64,000 nucleotides of DNA. Origin: G965267335 sp965267335. Lineage in GTDB: Bacteria; Bacteroidota; Bacteroidia; Cytophagales; JAAEPT01. Where the stretch lies: assembly GCA_965267335.1 (NCBI GenBank), contig OZ253953.1, positions 2,108,001 through 2,172,000 of the forward strand, read 5' to 3'. This document shows, in pieces, positions 1 through 9,809 of the stretch (its first letter is position 1; every line of letters begins with the position of its first letter). The notes beneath the pieces were generated by a model. It did not search any database, had not been told where the DNA came from, and worked only from the letters and a program-made list of their open reading frames with translations. The translations under genes and the position numbers were made by a program.

Positions 1-3000
1 CTACAGTATTATAGGTAACATTAACAGGACCTGCGCTGGTACTCGTAGGAGGTGTTGCTCCCGTTCCAAAATCCCAGGAATAGGTCGTACTTCCGGTTGT
101 TCCGGTTGATAAGTCTGTGAAGGTGATCGTTTGTCCAACACAGATTACAGTGTCATCAGCCTCAAAGTTTGCGCTCAATCCACATCCCTGTAGTACGATT
201 GCAAGACTGACCGGAGAACCTTCACAGCCATTGTCATTGGTTTCCGTTACAGTAATATTGCCATTAGTAGTGCCAAAGTCTACTATTATTGATTCGGTTC
301 CTTGGCCCGATGTGATAGACGAACCGGATGGTACTGTCCATAAATAGGTGGATCCACCTGGATTCGTTACGGAATAGGACTCACCAGTACCGCTACAAGC
401 CGGTGTTGCATTTCCTGAGATGGCAGGTGTTGATGGTAAGCTATTAACAGTTACGCTAAAGTCTGCAGTGGAGGCGGAAGTACAGCCATTGGCATCTTCT
501 TCTTCAACTGTGACATCGCCTGATGATGCACCGGACCAGTCAACAGTAATTTGGTCGCTGCCTTGTCCTAAAGTGATGCTGGCACCAGTTGGAACAGTCC
601 ACGTATAGATGGATGTAGCATTAGGAGAGGTAACCGAATAATTTTCTACATCACCATCACAAACTGGGTCAACACCGTTAATACCTGCAACAACAGGTAG
701 AGGGTTGACCGTAACCGAGAAGGTAACAGGACTTCCCGTACAATTTGATACATTGGTTTCTGTCACTGATACATTGCCTGAAGAAGCACCACTCCAGTCA
801 ACAATAATCGAATTGGTACCTTGCCCAGATGTTATGGCCGCACCAGTAGGAACGGACCAGGAATAAGTTGAGTTATTTGTGTTAGTTACTGAATATGTAG
901 CAACATCACCATCACAAACCGGGTCCGTACCGGAAATTGCAGATGTCGTTGGTAGGGAGTTCACAGTTAATGCAACAGCGCTTGAAGTCTCTTGGCAAGT
1001 CACATTTGATGGGAATGCGGCATCAGCGATCACAACAGTATAATCTCCTTCTACAGACGCTCCTGTAAGTACGTTACTAGTACTTTGCTGAACCATAAAT
1101 CCATCTCTATAGAAGGTATATTGCCACGAACCGGCATTTCCTGCGGTAGCAGTAAAGTCAACCGTTTCTCCCTGACAAATAGTTGCCGATGGGCTCACCG
1201 CTAAACTCGCACTCCCTGGTGAAGTACATACAGATGCACATTGAGAGAACTCAGATGTGTTACCATCTGCATCAGTAGCTGTTACGGTAACATTCGACAC
1301 AGTTCCGGTTAAATCTGTAAAGTCCCAAGTTCCAGCAGCAGCATTAATGTTAGCAGTACCCAAGTAGCGTTCCCCTTGTACTTGATTACCATCTGTATCA
1401 CCACACAGTTCACAAGCTCCTTGTTCATAGACATGCACAACTGAGGCACCAACAGGCATCACCCCAAAGAAGTTAGGTGCAGACGAGGAGTTGTTGACAT
1501 ATAATTCAGCTGCACTACCGCTTCCTGTACTGGCATAGTTAGTATTACCTTCATCATTTAATTCTATACCCCTTAATCCATTACAATAGATTTCATTTCC
1601 TACAATTGTGTTTTCTATAGAGGTGGCACTACTGATGTTAATTCCATCTCCGCCATTGTTTGCTATGAGGTTGCTTTCATTGGTTCCTGTTCCTCCAATA
1701 GTATTGTTTGAACTACCTAATACAATAAGAATACCATGACCAACATTGGACCATGTTGGGTTTGATCCGTCATGTCCAATAATGTTGTTTTGGATCGTGG
1801 TATTCGTTGTGGCTTCATTTGGATAACTGGCATGGCCTTCGCCACCAAATGTCAGTTGAATACCATTCCCCCCATTACCTACGATGACGTTATATTCACC
1901 ATCACCAGGGCCTCCAAGTATATTACCATCCCCGGAATGAATTTTCAACCCATCGTTGTTGTTTCCGATAACCGTAGAACTGTCAGGCGCGAGTCCAACC
2001 CAGTTACCGTAAACCACATTGTTATCCGAGTTGGTTTGAATGAAAATCCCTTCATTGTTGAACCCAACTACATTGTCAAGAATTGTGTTATTTAAGGATC
2101 TACGATAGATTGAGATACCATCTTCACGGTTTCCTATATTGGTCAATCCATCTATGCCAATACCGACCCAGTTGTTTTGAATTAAGTTATTACTTGAGGG
2201 ACCGTCCGATCCCCAGAACTCACCATCTGTTTGTATTCCATGTCTTCTGAAGGTTAGATTTCCATCCGGGTCTGGTGTACTTTCGAAAGTATAGCCATTA
2301 TCACCTACATAATTCCTGTGAGCATCGGTCGCACCTCCAACTGTATTAAAGCTACAGTTATGTACATAAATTCCGTTTAATTGATTACCAAGTCCGGCCA
2401 ATCCGGTGGCATCAATACCAACATAATTACCCCAAATATTATTACTATTCGATTTGAAAAGCTCGATTCCATGACCTTTAACTGTTCCCCAGTCATCTGC
2501 AAAACCGAAATTACCATTCGCACAGATAACGTTTCTGTCAGCCGGGGTTAGTCCACCAATTGTGTTCGAACCTCCATCTTCTATTAAAATCCCCTGGCCA
2601 TAGTTACGCATATCTACTGTACCTGTAATATCCGTCCCAATATAGTTACCTGCATACTCACCGGATGAAGAACCTAGAGAATAAATTCCGTTTCCACCGA
2701 TGCTGTTTCCAATAACATTGTCCCTTACTTCAACGAAACTACTATTTTGTATAAAAATACCATGATCTGTTAAAATACCGTCAAATGAGAGGGTTCTACC
2801 ATTGGTTATAGCCACGGTACCTGTTGAATCAAAGCCAATAAGATTATTTTGAATAACTGTTCTTAAGCTATTGTTGTCAACCATAATACCATTCCAGTTG
2901 GTATTTGAAATAACGTTATCAATAATACTGTTATCAGGCGCATTGTTTAGAAAGATTCCATCCTGAGCATTACCTGCGTTTGTTATTGGAGTAGTTCCAT

Positions 3001-3643
3001 CAATACCTATTCCTAAAAAGTTGTTCTGTATTGTATTGTAAGATGTTGTGTTGCCTTCTATGTGAATTCGTTCCTGGTACCATGCAATAACATTTCTGTC
3101 AGCCGAATCAGGTCCTCCAATTATATTGTATTGAGAACCGCTGCGTATCCAAATACCATAATTACCGCCTGTCGTAGTTGCAACGGCATTACCTGTGTTG
3201 TCTGTTCCAATACAGTTTCCAGCTACGATATTATTATCTGAATTTTCCAATTCAACTCCTCTAGAGCCATACATATTAAATCCTCGAATCTCTATGTTGC
3301 TCGAGTTTTGAAGATGAAAAGCAGATCCCCAATTTGGCCCGGAGATTTGAAGTTTGCCGCCACCATCATATGTTGTTCCATCAATAATGAGAGGGGATGA
3401 TGGGTTTGTGTTATAAATCTGAACCTCATTCGGAGCCGAGAGTCCCGTAGGGCAGGAAAGGCCGGCAAAGGATACAGTACCTCCCGTGGTTGCCAGGCTT
3501 TGTACCGCTTCCAAAAGTCCGGTACCAGCACCTCCAGTGTTCCATGGTTCGTTTTGGTCACAGACATCAACTACTACAGTCTGAGCAAAAGCACTTCCCA
3601 GAGTACATCCCAGGAATAACCCAATAGCAAGAATCTTCTTCAT
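1..3643 (-). CDS. Secreted parallel beta-helix protein with Ig/PKD-like repeats (C-terminus outside window)
   Basis: The reading frame starts at ATG 3643 and stays open to the window edge, so about 1,214 residues are visible and the C-terminus is missing. The N-terminus is a signal peptide ending GSAFAQ. Residues of roughly 80-750 are dominated by degenerate right-handed beta-helix repeats in which IGG, NVI, NNxIG and NGI motifs recur. Next come a cysteine-containing linker and three Ig-like repeats of about 86 residues each, with PVCDGD and TVTETN-type motifs. The last visible part is a PKD domain (FTDLSTG, YSWDFG). This architecture is typical of large surface or secreted adhesins and polysaccharide-binding proteins of Bacteroidota exported by T9SS. 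A C-terminal sorting domain is expected but lies outside the window. It lies 190 bp downstream of an OmpA-domain gene on the same strand. The substrate or ligand cannot be read from the sequence. Confidence 0.85.
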   Translation of the reverse strand, partial: MKKILAIGLFLGCTLGSAFAQTVVVDVCDQNEPWNTGGAGTGLLEAVQSLATTGGTVSFAGLSCPTGLSAPNEVQIYNTNPSSPLIIDGTTYDGGGKLQISGPNWGSAFHLQNSSNIEIRGFNMYGSRGVELENSDNNIVAGNCIGTDNTGNAVATTTGGNYGIWIRSGSQYNIIGGPDSADRNVIAWYQERIHIEGNTTSYNTIQNNFLGIGIDGTTPITNAGNAQDGIFLNNAPDNSIIDNVISNTNWNGIMVDNNSLRTVIQNNLIGFDSTGTVAITNGRTLSFDGILTDHGIFIQNSSFVEVRDNVIGNSIGGNGIYSLGSSSGEYAGNYIGTDITGTVDMRNYGQGILIEDGGSNTIGGLTPADRNVICANGNFGFADDWGTVKGHGIELFKSNSNNIWGNYVGIDATGLAGLGNQLNGIYVHNCSFNTVGGATDAHRNYVGDNGYTFESTPDPDGNLTFRRHGIQTDGEFWGSDGPSSNNLIQNNWVGIGIDGLTNIGNREDGISIYRRSLNNTILDNVVGFNNEGIFIQTNSDNNVVYGNWVGLAPDSSTVIGNNNDGLKIHSGDGNILGGPGDGEYNVIVGNGGNGIQLTFGGEGHASYPNEATTNTTIQNNIIGHDGSNPTWSNVGHGILIVLGSSNNTIGGTGTNESNLIANNGGDGINISSATSIENTIVGNEIYCNGLRGIELNDEGNTNYASTGSGSAAELYVNNSSSAPNFFGVMPVGASVVHVYEQGACELCGDTDGNQVQGERYLGTANINAAAGTWDFTDLTGTVSNVTVTATDADGNTSEFSQCASVCTSPGSASLAVSPSATICQGETVDFTATAGNAGSWQYTFYRDGFMVQQSTSNVLTGASVEGDYTVVIADAAFPSNVTCQETSSAVALTVNSLPTTSAISGTDPVCDGDVATYSVTNTNNSTYSWSVPTGAAITSGQGTNSIIVDWSGASSGNVSVTETNVSNCTGSPVTFSVTVNPLPVVAGINGVDPVCDGDVENYSVTSPNATSIYTWTVPTGASITLGQGSDQITVDWSGASSGDVTVEEEDANGCTSASTADFSVTVNSLPSTPAISGNATPACSGTGESYSVTNPGGSTYLWTVPSGSSITSGQGTESIIVDFGTTNGNITVTETNDNGCEGSPVSLAIVLQGCGLSANFEADDTVICVGQTITFTDLSTGTTGSTTYSWDFGTGATPPTSTSAGPVNVTYNTV
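190..961 (-). repeat. Three tandem Ig-like coding repeats of about 258 bp
   Basis: Inside the beta-helix gene, three consecutive units begin near 961, 706 and 445 (minus strand). Each opens with an NSLP or NPLP tripeptide context, then xISG/xING, a cysteine, SVT, WTVP/WSVP, GQG and a TVTE-like strand. Unit spacing is 255-261 bp (85-87 residues). These are protein-domain repeats that may vary in number between strains. Confidence 0.8.
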
Positions 3644-3768
3644 GGTATTTCTAATTAGCATGTTCATATCTCATATCTATACAGCTATATACCACTGCAA
3701 TTTGCATGGCGGTAGCTGTTAAAAATTGGTAAAACGGTAAGGACTTACAGGGTCCTATATCTTCGGTA

Positions 3769-3789
3769 ACGTACTACATGATAGTACGT
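3769..3789. other. Perfect 8-bp inverted repeat between the OmpA-domain and beta-helix genes
   Basis: ACGTACTA and TAGTACGT flank a 5-base loop. It lies about 125 bp upstream of the beta-helix start and 45 bp downstream of the OmpA-domain stop. No T-tract follows on the minus strand, so it looks more like a protein-binding site or mRNA hairpin than a terminator. Its function is not known. Confidence 0.35.
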
Positions 3790-3833
3790 GGTTAATTTAT
3801 TAATACAAACTGGCTCGGTAAGGTGACCAGCTC

Positions 3834-5489
3834 TTAATCTACATTCAAAATCTTAAATTCAACCCGTCTGTTATACATATGCTCATCATCTGTACACTTA
3901 ACACGGTTCTTACAGTGATTTCGAATTTTTTCTTCTCCATATCCCTTGGCAACAAACTGTTTTACTGGGATACCATTCTTTACAAGGTAGTCAACAACGG
4001 ATTGTGCTCTCTTTTGAGATAGGGTTTTGTTGTAGCTATCACTGCCTCGTGCATCGGTATGTGCGGAAATCTCAACAGTGATATTTTTAGCACCTTTCAT
4101 GATATCAACCAATTTGTTCAACTCCGGGTAAGAGTCAGGTAGCAGGTCTGATTTGTTATAAGCGAAGAAGATGTTCTGGATATCGAAAGAAATATCCTGC
4201 TTCAGCGGTTGCAGGTAAATATCCATTTCTCTTTCTTCGAAGTCTTCTACGTCTTCAGCACTTACAATAACCTGGTTGGGTAAATATCCGTCAGCCTCTA
4301 TAAAAAACTCATATACTGGTCCGCCAGGCAAGGTTACTTTAAATCCATCATCCGGATCAGAATGTGACCGAGCTACATCGGTTTTGGCAGGAAGTTCTCT
4401 TACGGTTACATTCGCATGAATCGGAATTGAGTCTAAAGCGTTTCTTACCTTTCCTAATACCAATAAAACTGGTTCGGCTTTGTGTTCTTCATGAAGCTTG
4501 ATTCTCACAATATCGGAGTGAGGTAAAGAATCGGGGCCTAAGAAGTGGTGCGCCAGGTAGGCATAATCACTTGACGCAGGAGTAGAAAAGTAAAATTCAT
4601 CATCCGGTGTGTTAAACGGTGCGCCTAGGTTTTCCGGTTCCGACCATTTGGTCCAGGTGCTGTCTAGTCTCGTAGTCTTGTAGATGTCAAATCCACCTAC
4701 GGTGTCTTTATCTGTTCTTCCATTGGATGAGAAGTACATGGTTTTTCCATCAGGGTGGATGAATGCAGTAGCCTCTGATTTTTCGGTATTGATGGTTGGC
4801 CCCATATTGATAGGCTTACTCCATCTGGTCTTTTTGCCTTTTTTCTCTTTGAACGATACAAATAAATCCTGGTGCCCAATACTTTCTTTGTGGTGAATGG
4901 CCATAATGAGGACATTCTCATCTGCGGTCATATAGAAAGAGCATCTTTCATCGTTATAATATCCTTTGATTTTTAGCTTAGTCGGGAATGACCAATCGTG
5001 ATCTCCATTGCCTGTGTGCTCAGACATTGACACACCGTTTTTGCTGGTGCCGTTTTTTTTGTATTCATTGAGTAGAATTACTCTCTTACCATCTGTGGAA
5101 ATCCAGTGTACACCATTGTCATCATGGTTGTTTAGTGATTTTAAGTGTATTGCTTTTGCCCAGGTACTGTCATCATCCAAGAGATGAGATACCCAGATGT
5201 CTTGATTTCTTGGGACTATATTATCAGGGTGGCCGGCACGAAAAAAGTATAAAGTACGTCCGTCTGGAGAAATCCTTGGTCCTGATTCGAGGTGTGCCGA
5301 GTTGATGTTTTCCCCTAAGTTTTCAATACTATAATATTTCACTGAATCCTCAGTGTTGTATAGATACACCAGCGAATCATGGTCATAGGTATAATGAGCA
5401 TGAATGGCATGGTTGCCGGTGATTTGAGCAGAGCTGCTGCTGATAAATGAAAAACTAATAGCGATCCCTAAAACTAGTTTTCTCCACAT
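3834..5489 (-). CDS. Outer-membrane OmpA family protein with PD40 beta-propeller and carboxypeptidase-regulatory-like domain
   Basis: The 551-residue protein has a signal peptide (about 1-22, ending SSSSAQ). WD40-like PD40 repeats follow (about 60-340; motifs SPDGRTLYF and HPDGKTMYFSSNG). A carboxypeptidase-regulatory/transthyretin-like domain lies at about 345-425. The C-terminal OmpA peptidoglycan-binding domain (about 435-551) has ISAHTDARGS and the YN-K-SQKRA-V helix. The order propeller, regulatory domain, OmpA resembles PorE of the type IX secretion apparatus, which also has N-terminal TPRs; none are evident here. It likely anchors an outer-membrane complex to peptidoglycan. Its gene is immediately upstream of the giant beta-helix protein, so a partnership in its export is possible but is inference. 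Confidence 0.8.
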   Translation of the reverse strand: MWRKLVLGIAISFSFISSSSAQITGNHAIHAHYTYDHDSLVYLYNTEDSVKYYSIENLGENINSAHLESGPRISPDGRTLYFFRAGHPDNIVPRNQDIWVSHLLDDDSTWAKAIHLKSLNNHDDNGVHWISTDGKRVILLNEYKKNGTSKNGVSMSEHTGNGDHDWSFPTKLKIKGYYNDERCSFYMTADENVLIMAIHHKESIGHQDLFVSFKEKKGKKTRWSKPINMGPTINTEKSEATAFIHPDGKTMYFSSNGRTDKDTVGGFDIYKTTRLDSTWTKWSEPENLGAPFNTPDDEFYFSTPASSDYAYLAHHFLGPDSLPHSDIVRIKLHEEHKAEPVLLVLGKVRNALDSIPIHANVTVRELPAKTDVARSHSDPDDGFKVTLPGGPVYEFFIEADGYLPNQVIVSAEDVEDFEEREMDIYLQPLKQDISFDIQNIFFAYNKSDLLPDSYPELNKLVDIMKGAKNITVEISAHTDARGSDSYNKTLSQKRAQSVVDYLVKNGIPVKQFVAKGYGEEKIRNHCKNRVKCTDDEHMYNRRVEFKILNVD

Positions 5490-5537
5490 AACGTCAATCT
5501 TTAGGTATTATAGGTATAAGGTCTTTGTAAGTAAATT

Positions 5538-5552
5538 TAAGGGTTACCCTTA
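5538..5552. promoter_or_regulatory. 15-bp near-perfect palindrome upstream of the OmpA-domain gene
   Basis: The sequence TAAGGGTTACCCTTA has 7-bp arms around one central base, about 50 bp upstream of the start at 5489 (minus strand). It is a candidate operator. No regulator is linked to it by the sequence. Confidence 0.3.
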
Positions 5553-5668
5553 TTATCCATTCGAATGAAGTGTGTATTAGGTAAACCTGTTTAACCATAA
5601 TAATATAAAATATACCATTATTTAGCGAAATTATCCAATTAAACCCTCAAAATAAAGGTTTTAGTAGA

Positions 5669-7153
5669 TTAATTCTCTGGTTGGTGTTCGGGCCTCAGTA
5701 AATCATTGAGTGTCTTCACAGGGTTAAATGTGATAACAGGTACTTCCACAAATACTGTAAGCCAGTTGGCCATGGCACCATTCCAAAGTCCGGGAAGCTC
5801 TTGCGCTTTTAATTCTTTTCCATTTTTGGATTTGTAGCTGATAAACCCGGTTTTTGGATCGCTGAATGACATGAGATCATATTTTTCCCCGTTATGGTCG
5901 GTGATTGCGCAGACAAGATCCACTGGATTGAAGTGGGTAGAGGACTTTAGAATTTTGTTTTGTTCGGGTGAGTCAGTGTCTACTTGTGATGTTTCAACGA
6001 TTTGCTGATTGATCTTTCCGTCACTCGATTTGACCCAGAAAGGCCCTCCTCCAGGCTCTCCTTCATTTTTCACCATTCCACATACTCTGATGGGGCGATT
6101 GATATATTCCAGGGCTTCTGCGTCAGAATTGAAACTTACGTCCGAAATACTAATCTCCGATGCCAGGAACTGATTTACCTTTTCAACGAAGTTGGACGAA
6201 TCTTGCTCGTATTCTCTGATGAGTTCATCACGGGAATTTTTGAGCTCGATCAACTTTGCGGCTAGTGCTTTTTTATATTCAACGGTCGTTTGCTTCAGCC
6301 GATCCGGTACCACATTATCAATATTTTTAATATAGATGATGTCTCCTTCTATGGCATTAAGGTTGCGTAATAGAGCCCCATGTCCGCCCGGGCGGAAAAG
6401 TAATGAGCCATCCTCTTCCCGAAATGGTGTATTGTCCATATTTACGGCTAAAGTGTTTGTTGATTCGGACTGAGTGCTGAATGAGATATCGTATTTTACC
6501 CGGTATTCTTTTTCGTATTCAGCTAGTTTTTCATTTAGGTGTTGTTGAATTTTTTCCAGGTGCTCTGGTGACACAGTAAAATGTATATGGATAGTACCAG
6601 AACCATTGTCAGCATAAAGGGCTCCCTCTACAAGGTGCTCTTCAAAGGCTGTTCGGCTTGAGCCATTGTATTGATGAAATTCGATCAGTCCTTTGGGGAG
6701 TGAGCCATAGTTTAGTCCGATGTCATGTAAGATAAAAGTAGCGGCCTCGATTTCTTTAGCAAATTCATCGTTCTGCGAGTCTGCTATATGTTCGAGGTGA
6801 TGCGAGAAGGCGAATTTGCGAATCTGCCTCATCGTACTACGGGCCTCATGGTCCACGGTTTTTTTCTCTTCAAAATCGAAAATAGCCTTAAACATACGGC
6901 TGGCAGCACCTGAGGCGGGGACAAACTTTACGATGCGTAAATCCTTCACCAGTTGGTAGTAATCATTATTAAGTTTTTCAACCTGATCTTCAGTAAGCAA
7001 GGTTATCCCATCACCAGGAGTACAGGGGCGAACCAGGTTTGCAAATGGAAAACCATCAATAAAGTCCTGAATCTGTTTTTCTACTGTACTGACTTCAATA
7101 CCTAGTGATTTCAGTTGATTAAGGTCCTGGTCTGTTAGTTGAAGGTTACTCAT
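5669..7153 (-). CDS. DUF4301 family protein
   Basis: This 494-residue soluble protein has no signal peptide or membrane segment. The N-terminus (LTDQDLNQLKSLGI), the KFVPASGAASRMFK segment near residue 80 and the FRPGGHGALLRNLN segment near 250 match what I recall of the Bacteroidota DUF4301 family. That family has a nucleotidyltransferase-like look (GAASRMFK, GGHGAL), but its reaction has not been established to my knowledge. The start overlaps the stop of the upstream amidase gene by 8 bp, so the two are translationally coupled and probably act in one process, perhaps cell-envelope metabolism. The link to envelope metabolism is inference. Confidence 0.75.
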   Translation of the reverse strand: MSNLQLTDQDLNQLKSLGIEVSTVEKQIQDFIDGFPFANLVRPCTPGDGITLLTEDQVEKLNNDYYQLVKDLRIVKFVPASGAASRMFKAIFDFEEKKTVDHEARSTMRQIRKFAFSHHLEHIADSQNDEFAKEIEAATFILHDIGLNYGSLPKGLIEFHQYNGSSRTAFEEHLVEGALYADNGSGTIHIHFTVSPEHLEKIQQHLNEKLAEYEKEYRVKYDISFSTQSESTNTLAVNMDNTPFREEDGSLLFRPGGHGALLRNLNAIEGDIIYIKNIDNVVPDRLKQTTVEYKKALAAKLIELKNSRDELIREYEQDSSNFVEKVNQFLASEISISDVSFNSDAEALEYINRPIRVCGMVKNEGEPGGGPFWVKSSDGKINQQIVETSQVDTDSPEQNKILKSSTHFNPVDLVCAITDHNGEKYDLMSFSDPKTGFISYKSKNGKELKAQELPGLWNGAMANWLTVFVEVPVITFNPVKTLNDLLRPEHQPEN

Positions 7154-8417
7154 ATGATTGTCTCTTATGATCTATGTAGTTCAAAATTCCTTTAATATAT
7201 GCATTGGCCGCAGTTATTAAGCGGTCACTGCACTTCAATTGGTCAATGTTAACATTCGTCTGATTCAATAGCAAGTACTCATTAATGTTATCCTGGTAAA
7301 GCGCTTCTGCGTAGCAGATTGTGCCGTGTACTTTTCTGGTTAATGATAGGTTTCTGGCAAAAACCCCTTTTTCATTGGTTGCTATAGAATAGTCAGAAAG
7401 GTATTGTTCACTTTGTTGATTGGCCAAAGGGATGTTGAGTTCCTTGTGCAGGCTTTGAACGATGAACGAACTGAATGACATAGAGTTCTCAATATCCTGT
7501 GAAAAAAGTAATCTTAGAAAATCAAGTTGGTCCTCGGGGTCCTTTAGCTCGTCTTCAACAAAGCTACCTGGTATAAAGGCCATTGTGAAGTTGCGTGGGG
7601 ATGGCTGTTTCCAGTTTTTGTTTTCCGCATCAACGTTATAGTGAATGATAAGTGTCAGGTGGGGTTGGAAGTTGTTGATTTTTTCAGCTCTGGCACGGTA
7701 ATCGATGTATTTGAATAATCGGTTGTAGATTATTTTTTTGGATAGATCGGTATTTCTTCTTCTGACCTTTTTGAGGTAGCGCGATTCATCCTCGGTCAGC
7801 TTATCGATATTACTTAGTGAGTCAATGGTTTCATAAACCTTGATATTATACCAATCATAAAAAGTACTGCCATGAGCTGCTATTCCGGGCTTTTCTCTGG
7901 TTATTAATACTTTGGCACCTAGTTGTTCAAGCTGCTCCTTCATCATTAGTGCGGTACATAGGGTCAGGTGAGCCTCATAAAAGCTGATCGGCTTAGCTTT
8001 ATGGTCAAACTCAATGAATTTCCCTTCTATTTTAGCCATTTCCATATCTCCGGCCATATGTCCGGGATCAAGAGCAATTTTGACTCCTTGGAGGGGATTG
8101 TTGGTATCGGTCAGACTGGGTAAAGTTTTTGGCTGTATATGCTTAAGAATCCAGGTTATTTTGTTGCTATCTGTCAATGTAGATGAGGAACTCAATCCTG
8201 AGTAGTACAGCTGATCAAAATCAGTAGCTCCCAGTTTTAAAAAAGTGGTATCGTGTGAGGAGGAAGTGAAGAGGGTCAGACTGGTGTCTGTAAATTGAAT
8301 TTGTTCCAGGAGGGTAGAGTCTTTCAATAGAATGTTGAGTCGGTCATGAATGCTTTGGGCCGACATAATTGTATTAAGGCTGATCAAAAGATAAAGAATA
8401 CAAAGGATGCGACTCAT
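7146..8417 (-). CDS. N-acetylmuramoyl-L-alanine amidase (Amidase_3 type)
   Basis: The 423-residue protein has a signal peptide (about 1-20, ending MSAQ). The amidase_3 fold starts near residue 112 with IALDPGHMAGD, whose His is the first zinc ligand. EAHLTLCTALMMKEQLEQLG follows, then VLITRE. IIHYNVD near 255 corresponds to the second metal His. This family cleaves the amide bond between MurNAc and the stem peptide in the periplasm, for daughter-cell separation or wall turnover. It is longer than minimal amidases because of a roughly 100-residue N-terminal extension and an insertion at about 180-240. The start is only 14 bp past the amtB terminator T-run. It overlaps the following DUF4301-like gene by 8 bp. 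Confidence 0.82.
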   Translation of the reverse strand: MSRILCILYLLISLNTIMSAQSIHDRLNILLKDSTLLEQIQFTDTSLTLFTSSSHDTTFLKLGATDFDQLYYSGLSSSSTLTDSNKITWILKHIQPKTLPSLTDTNNPLQGVKIALDPGHMAGDMEMAKIEGKFIEFDHKAKPISFYEAHLTLCTALMMKEQLEQLGAKVLITREKPGIAAHGSTFYDWYNIKVYETIDSLSNIDKLTEDESRYLKKVRRRNTDLSKKIIYNRLFKYIDYRARAEKINNFQPHLTLIIHYNVDAENKNWKQPSPRNFTMAFIPGSFVEDELKDPEDQLDFLRLLFSQDIENSMSFSSFIVQSLHKELNIPLANQQSEQYLSDYSIATNEKGVFARNLSLTRKVHGTICYAEALYQDNINEYLLLNQTNVNIDQLKCSDRLITAANAYIKGILNYIDHKRQSYE

Positions 8418-8430
8418 ACCGAAAAATAAT

Positions 8431-8459
8431 AAAAAACCCTGAAGCTAACGCCTCAGGGT
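8431..8459 (-). terminator. Rho-independent terminator of glnK-amtB
   Basis: On the minus strand a 10-bp stem (ACCCTGA plus GC, one mismatch) with a 4-base loop is followed by six T. It lies 31 bp beyond the amtB stop. It also sits only 14 bp before the amidase start. Confidence 0.85.
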
Positions 8460-8489
8460 CCCAAGTAAATTATTAACCTAGCTGGTTAA

Positions 8490-9764
8490 TTATATTTTGT
8501 ATGCACTCATACCGTGCTCGCCAATATCAAGTCCTTCAACTTCTTCTTCTTTAGATACTCTGATTCCAGTAGTAAACTTAAGAGCATAGAAGATGATAAG
8601 AGCAGCAGGGAATGCAAGTACAGCTGCAAGAGCGATACCTGTAAATTGTCCTCCCATTGTGATACCAGAGTTTGCTGGGTCCATATCGAATAGAGCAACA
8701 GCAATAGTTCCCCACATACCACATACCAAGTGAACAGAGATTGCACCTACAGGATCATCAATCTTGAGTGAATCAAAAAGTAGTACAGCTCCCACTACTA
8801 GGAAACCTGCAATACCACCAATCACTGTAGCAGAAAGAGGTGAAACAACGTCTGCACCCGCAGTAATACCTACAAGACCAGCAAGAATACCGTTCAATGC
8901 CATTGTAAGGTCAGCTTTCTTCGTTAAGAAGAATGCCATGACAGGAGCAGTGATTGCGCCTGCTGCTGCAGCAAGACAGGTTGTAACAAGTACGAATGAA
9001 GTACCTTCAGGATCACCGTTAAGAACAGATCCACCGTTGAATCCGAACCATCCTAACCAAAGTAGGAAAACACCGATTACAGCAAGAGGTAAGCTATGTC
9101 CCGGGATTGGGTTAGTTCTACCATCAACAAATTTTCCGATACGAGGTCCAAGAACGATAGCTCCTGCAAGAGCTCCCCATCCACCAATTGAGTGAACGAT
9201 AGTAGAACCTGCGAAATCGTGCATGTCTCCGGCAATACCGCCACCCCAAGACCATGATCCGAAGATAGGGTAAATAATACCTACAAATAGTACTGAGAAG
9301 ATCAGGAACGGGAATAGTTTAACTCGTTCAGCAACCGCACCTGATACAATTGTAGCAGCTGTTGCAGCAAACATTCCCTGGAATAGGAAGTCTGTCCATG
9401 CGGTGTAGCCACCTGGTGTGATTAATCCGGTAATTGGATCAGGATCACTCGCGGCATATCCGATACCCATGTCTTCTGGAGAGAATCCACCAACAGGTCC
9501 TCCAAAACCAAGAATACCCTCTACTTGCCATTCTCCAGGATACATTGTATTGAATCCCCAACAAGCGTAGGTTAATAAACCGATAGCGGGAATTAAAGTG
9601 TTTTTGAAAAGAATGTTAGTCGTGTTCTTTGACTGGGTCATTCCACTTTCTAGAGTAGCGAAACCCAGGTGCATGATGAATACCAAGAAGGTAGACACCA
9701 TCATCCAAATGTTGTCCGCCTTAAAATTGGCATCGTATGCCGTTATTTCAATTAAGTTTTCCAT
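8490..9764 (-). CDS. amtB: Ammonium transporter, Amt family
   Basis: The 424-residue polytopic membrane protein has about 11 hydrophobic helices. Family landmarks are present: MHLGFATLESGMTQSKNT near residue 31, DFAGSTIVHSIGGWGAL near 183 (first pore His and conserved Asp), GWFGFNGGS near 239, and AISVHLVCGMWGT near 343 (second pore His). Amt proteins are homotrimers that conduct NH4+/NH3 across the inner membrane when ammonium is scarce. The C-terminal tail (GLDIGEHGMSAYKI) is the part normally touched by PII. It lies 45 bp downstream of the PII gene, in the widely conserved glnK-amtB arrangement, and is followed by a strong terminator. Confidence 0.95.
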   Translation of the reverse strand: MENLIEITAYDANFKADNIWMMVSTFLVFIMHLGFATLESGMTQSKNTTNILFKNTLIPAIGLLTYACWGFNTMYPGEWQVEGILGFGGPVGGFSPEDMGIGYAASDPDPITGLITPGGYTAWTDFLFQGMFAATAATIVSGAVAERVKLFPFLIFSVLFVGIIYPIFGSWSWGGGIAGDMHDFAGSTIVHSIGGWGALAGAIVLGPRIGKFVDGRTNPIPGHSLPLAVIGVFLLWLGWFGFNGGSVLNGDPEGTSFVLVTTCLAAAAGAITAPVMAFFLTKKADLTMALNGILAGLVGITAGADVVSPLSATVIGGIAGFLVVGAVLLFDSLKIDDPVGAISVHLVCGMWGTIAVALFDMDPANSGITMGGQFTGIALAAVLAFPAALIIFYALKFTTGIRVSKEEEVEGLDIGEHGMSAYKI

Positions 9765-9809
9765 AATATCTTATTTATGTTGGATAATATCTTTGTGTTA
9801 AACATTGGA

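Noticed and set aside
1..961. Regularly spaced similar sequences suggesting a CRISPR-like array
   Set aside because: Spacing of about 258 bp and preserved reading frame show coding Ig-like repeats, and no 24-40 bp repeat with unique spacers is present.
1772..2095. Plus-strand open frames over the beta-helix gene
   Set aside because: They are antisense to a clear long coding frame with recognisable repeats and have no protein features.
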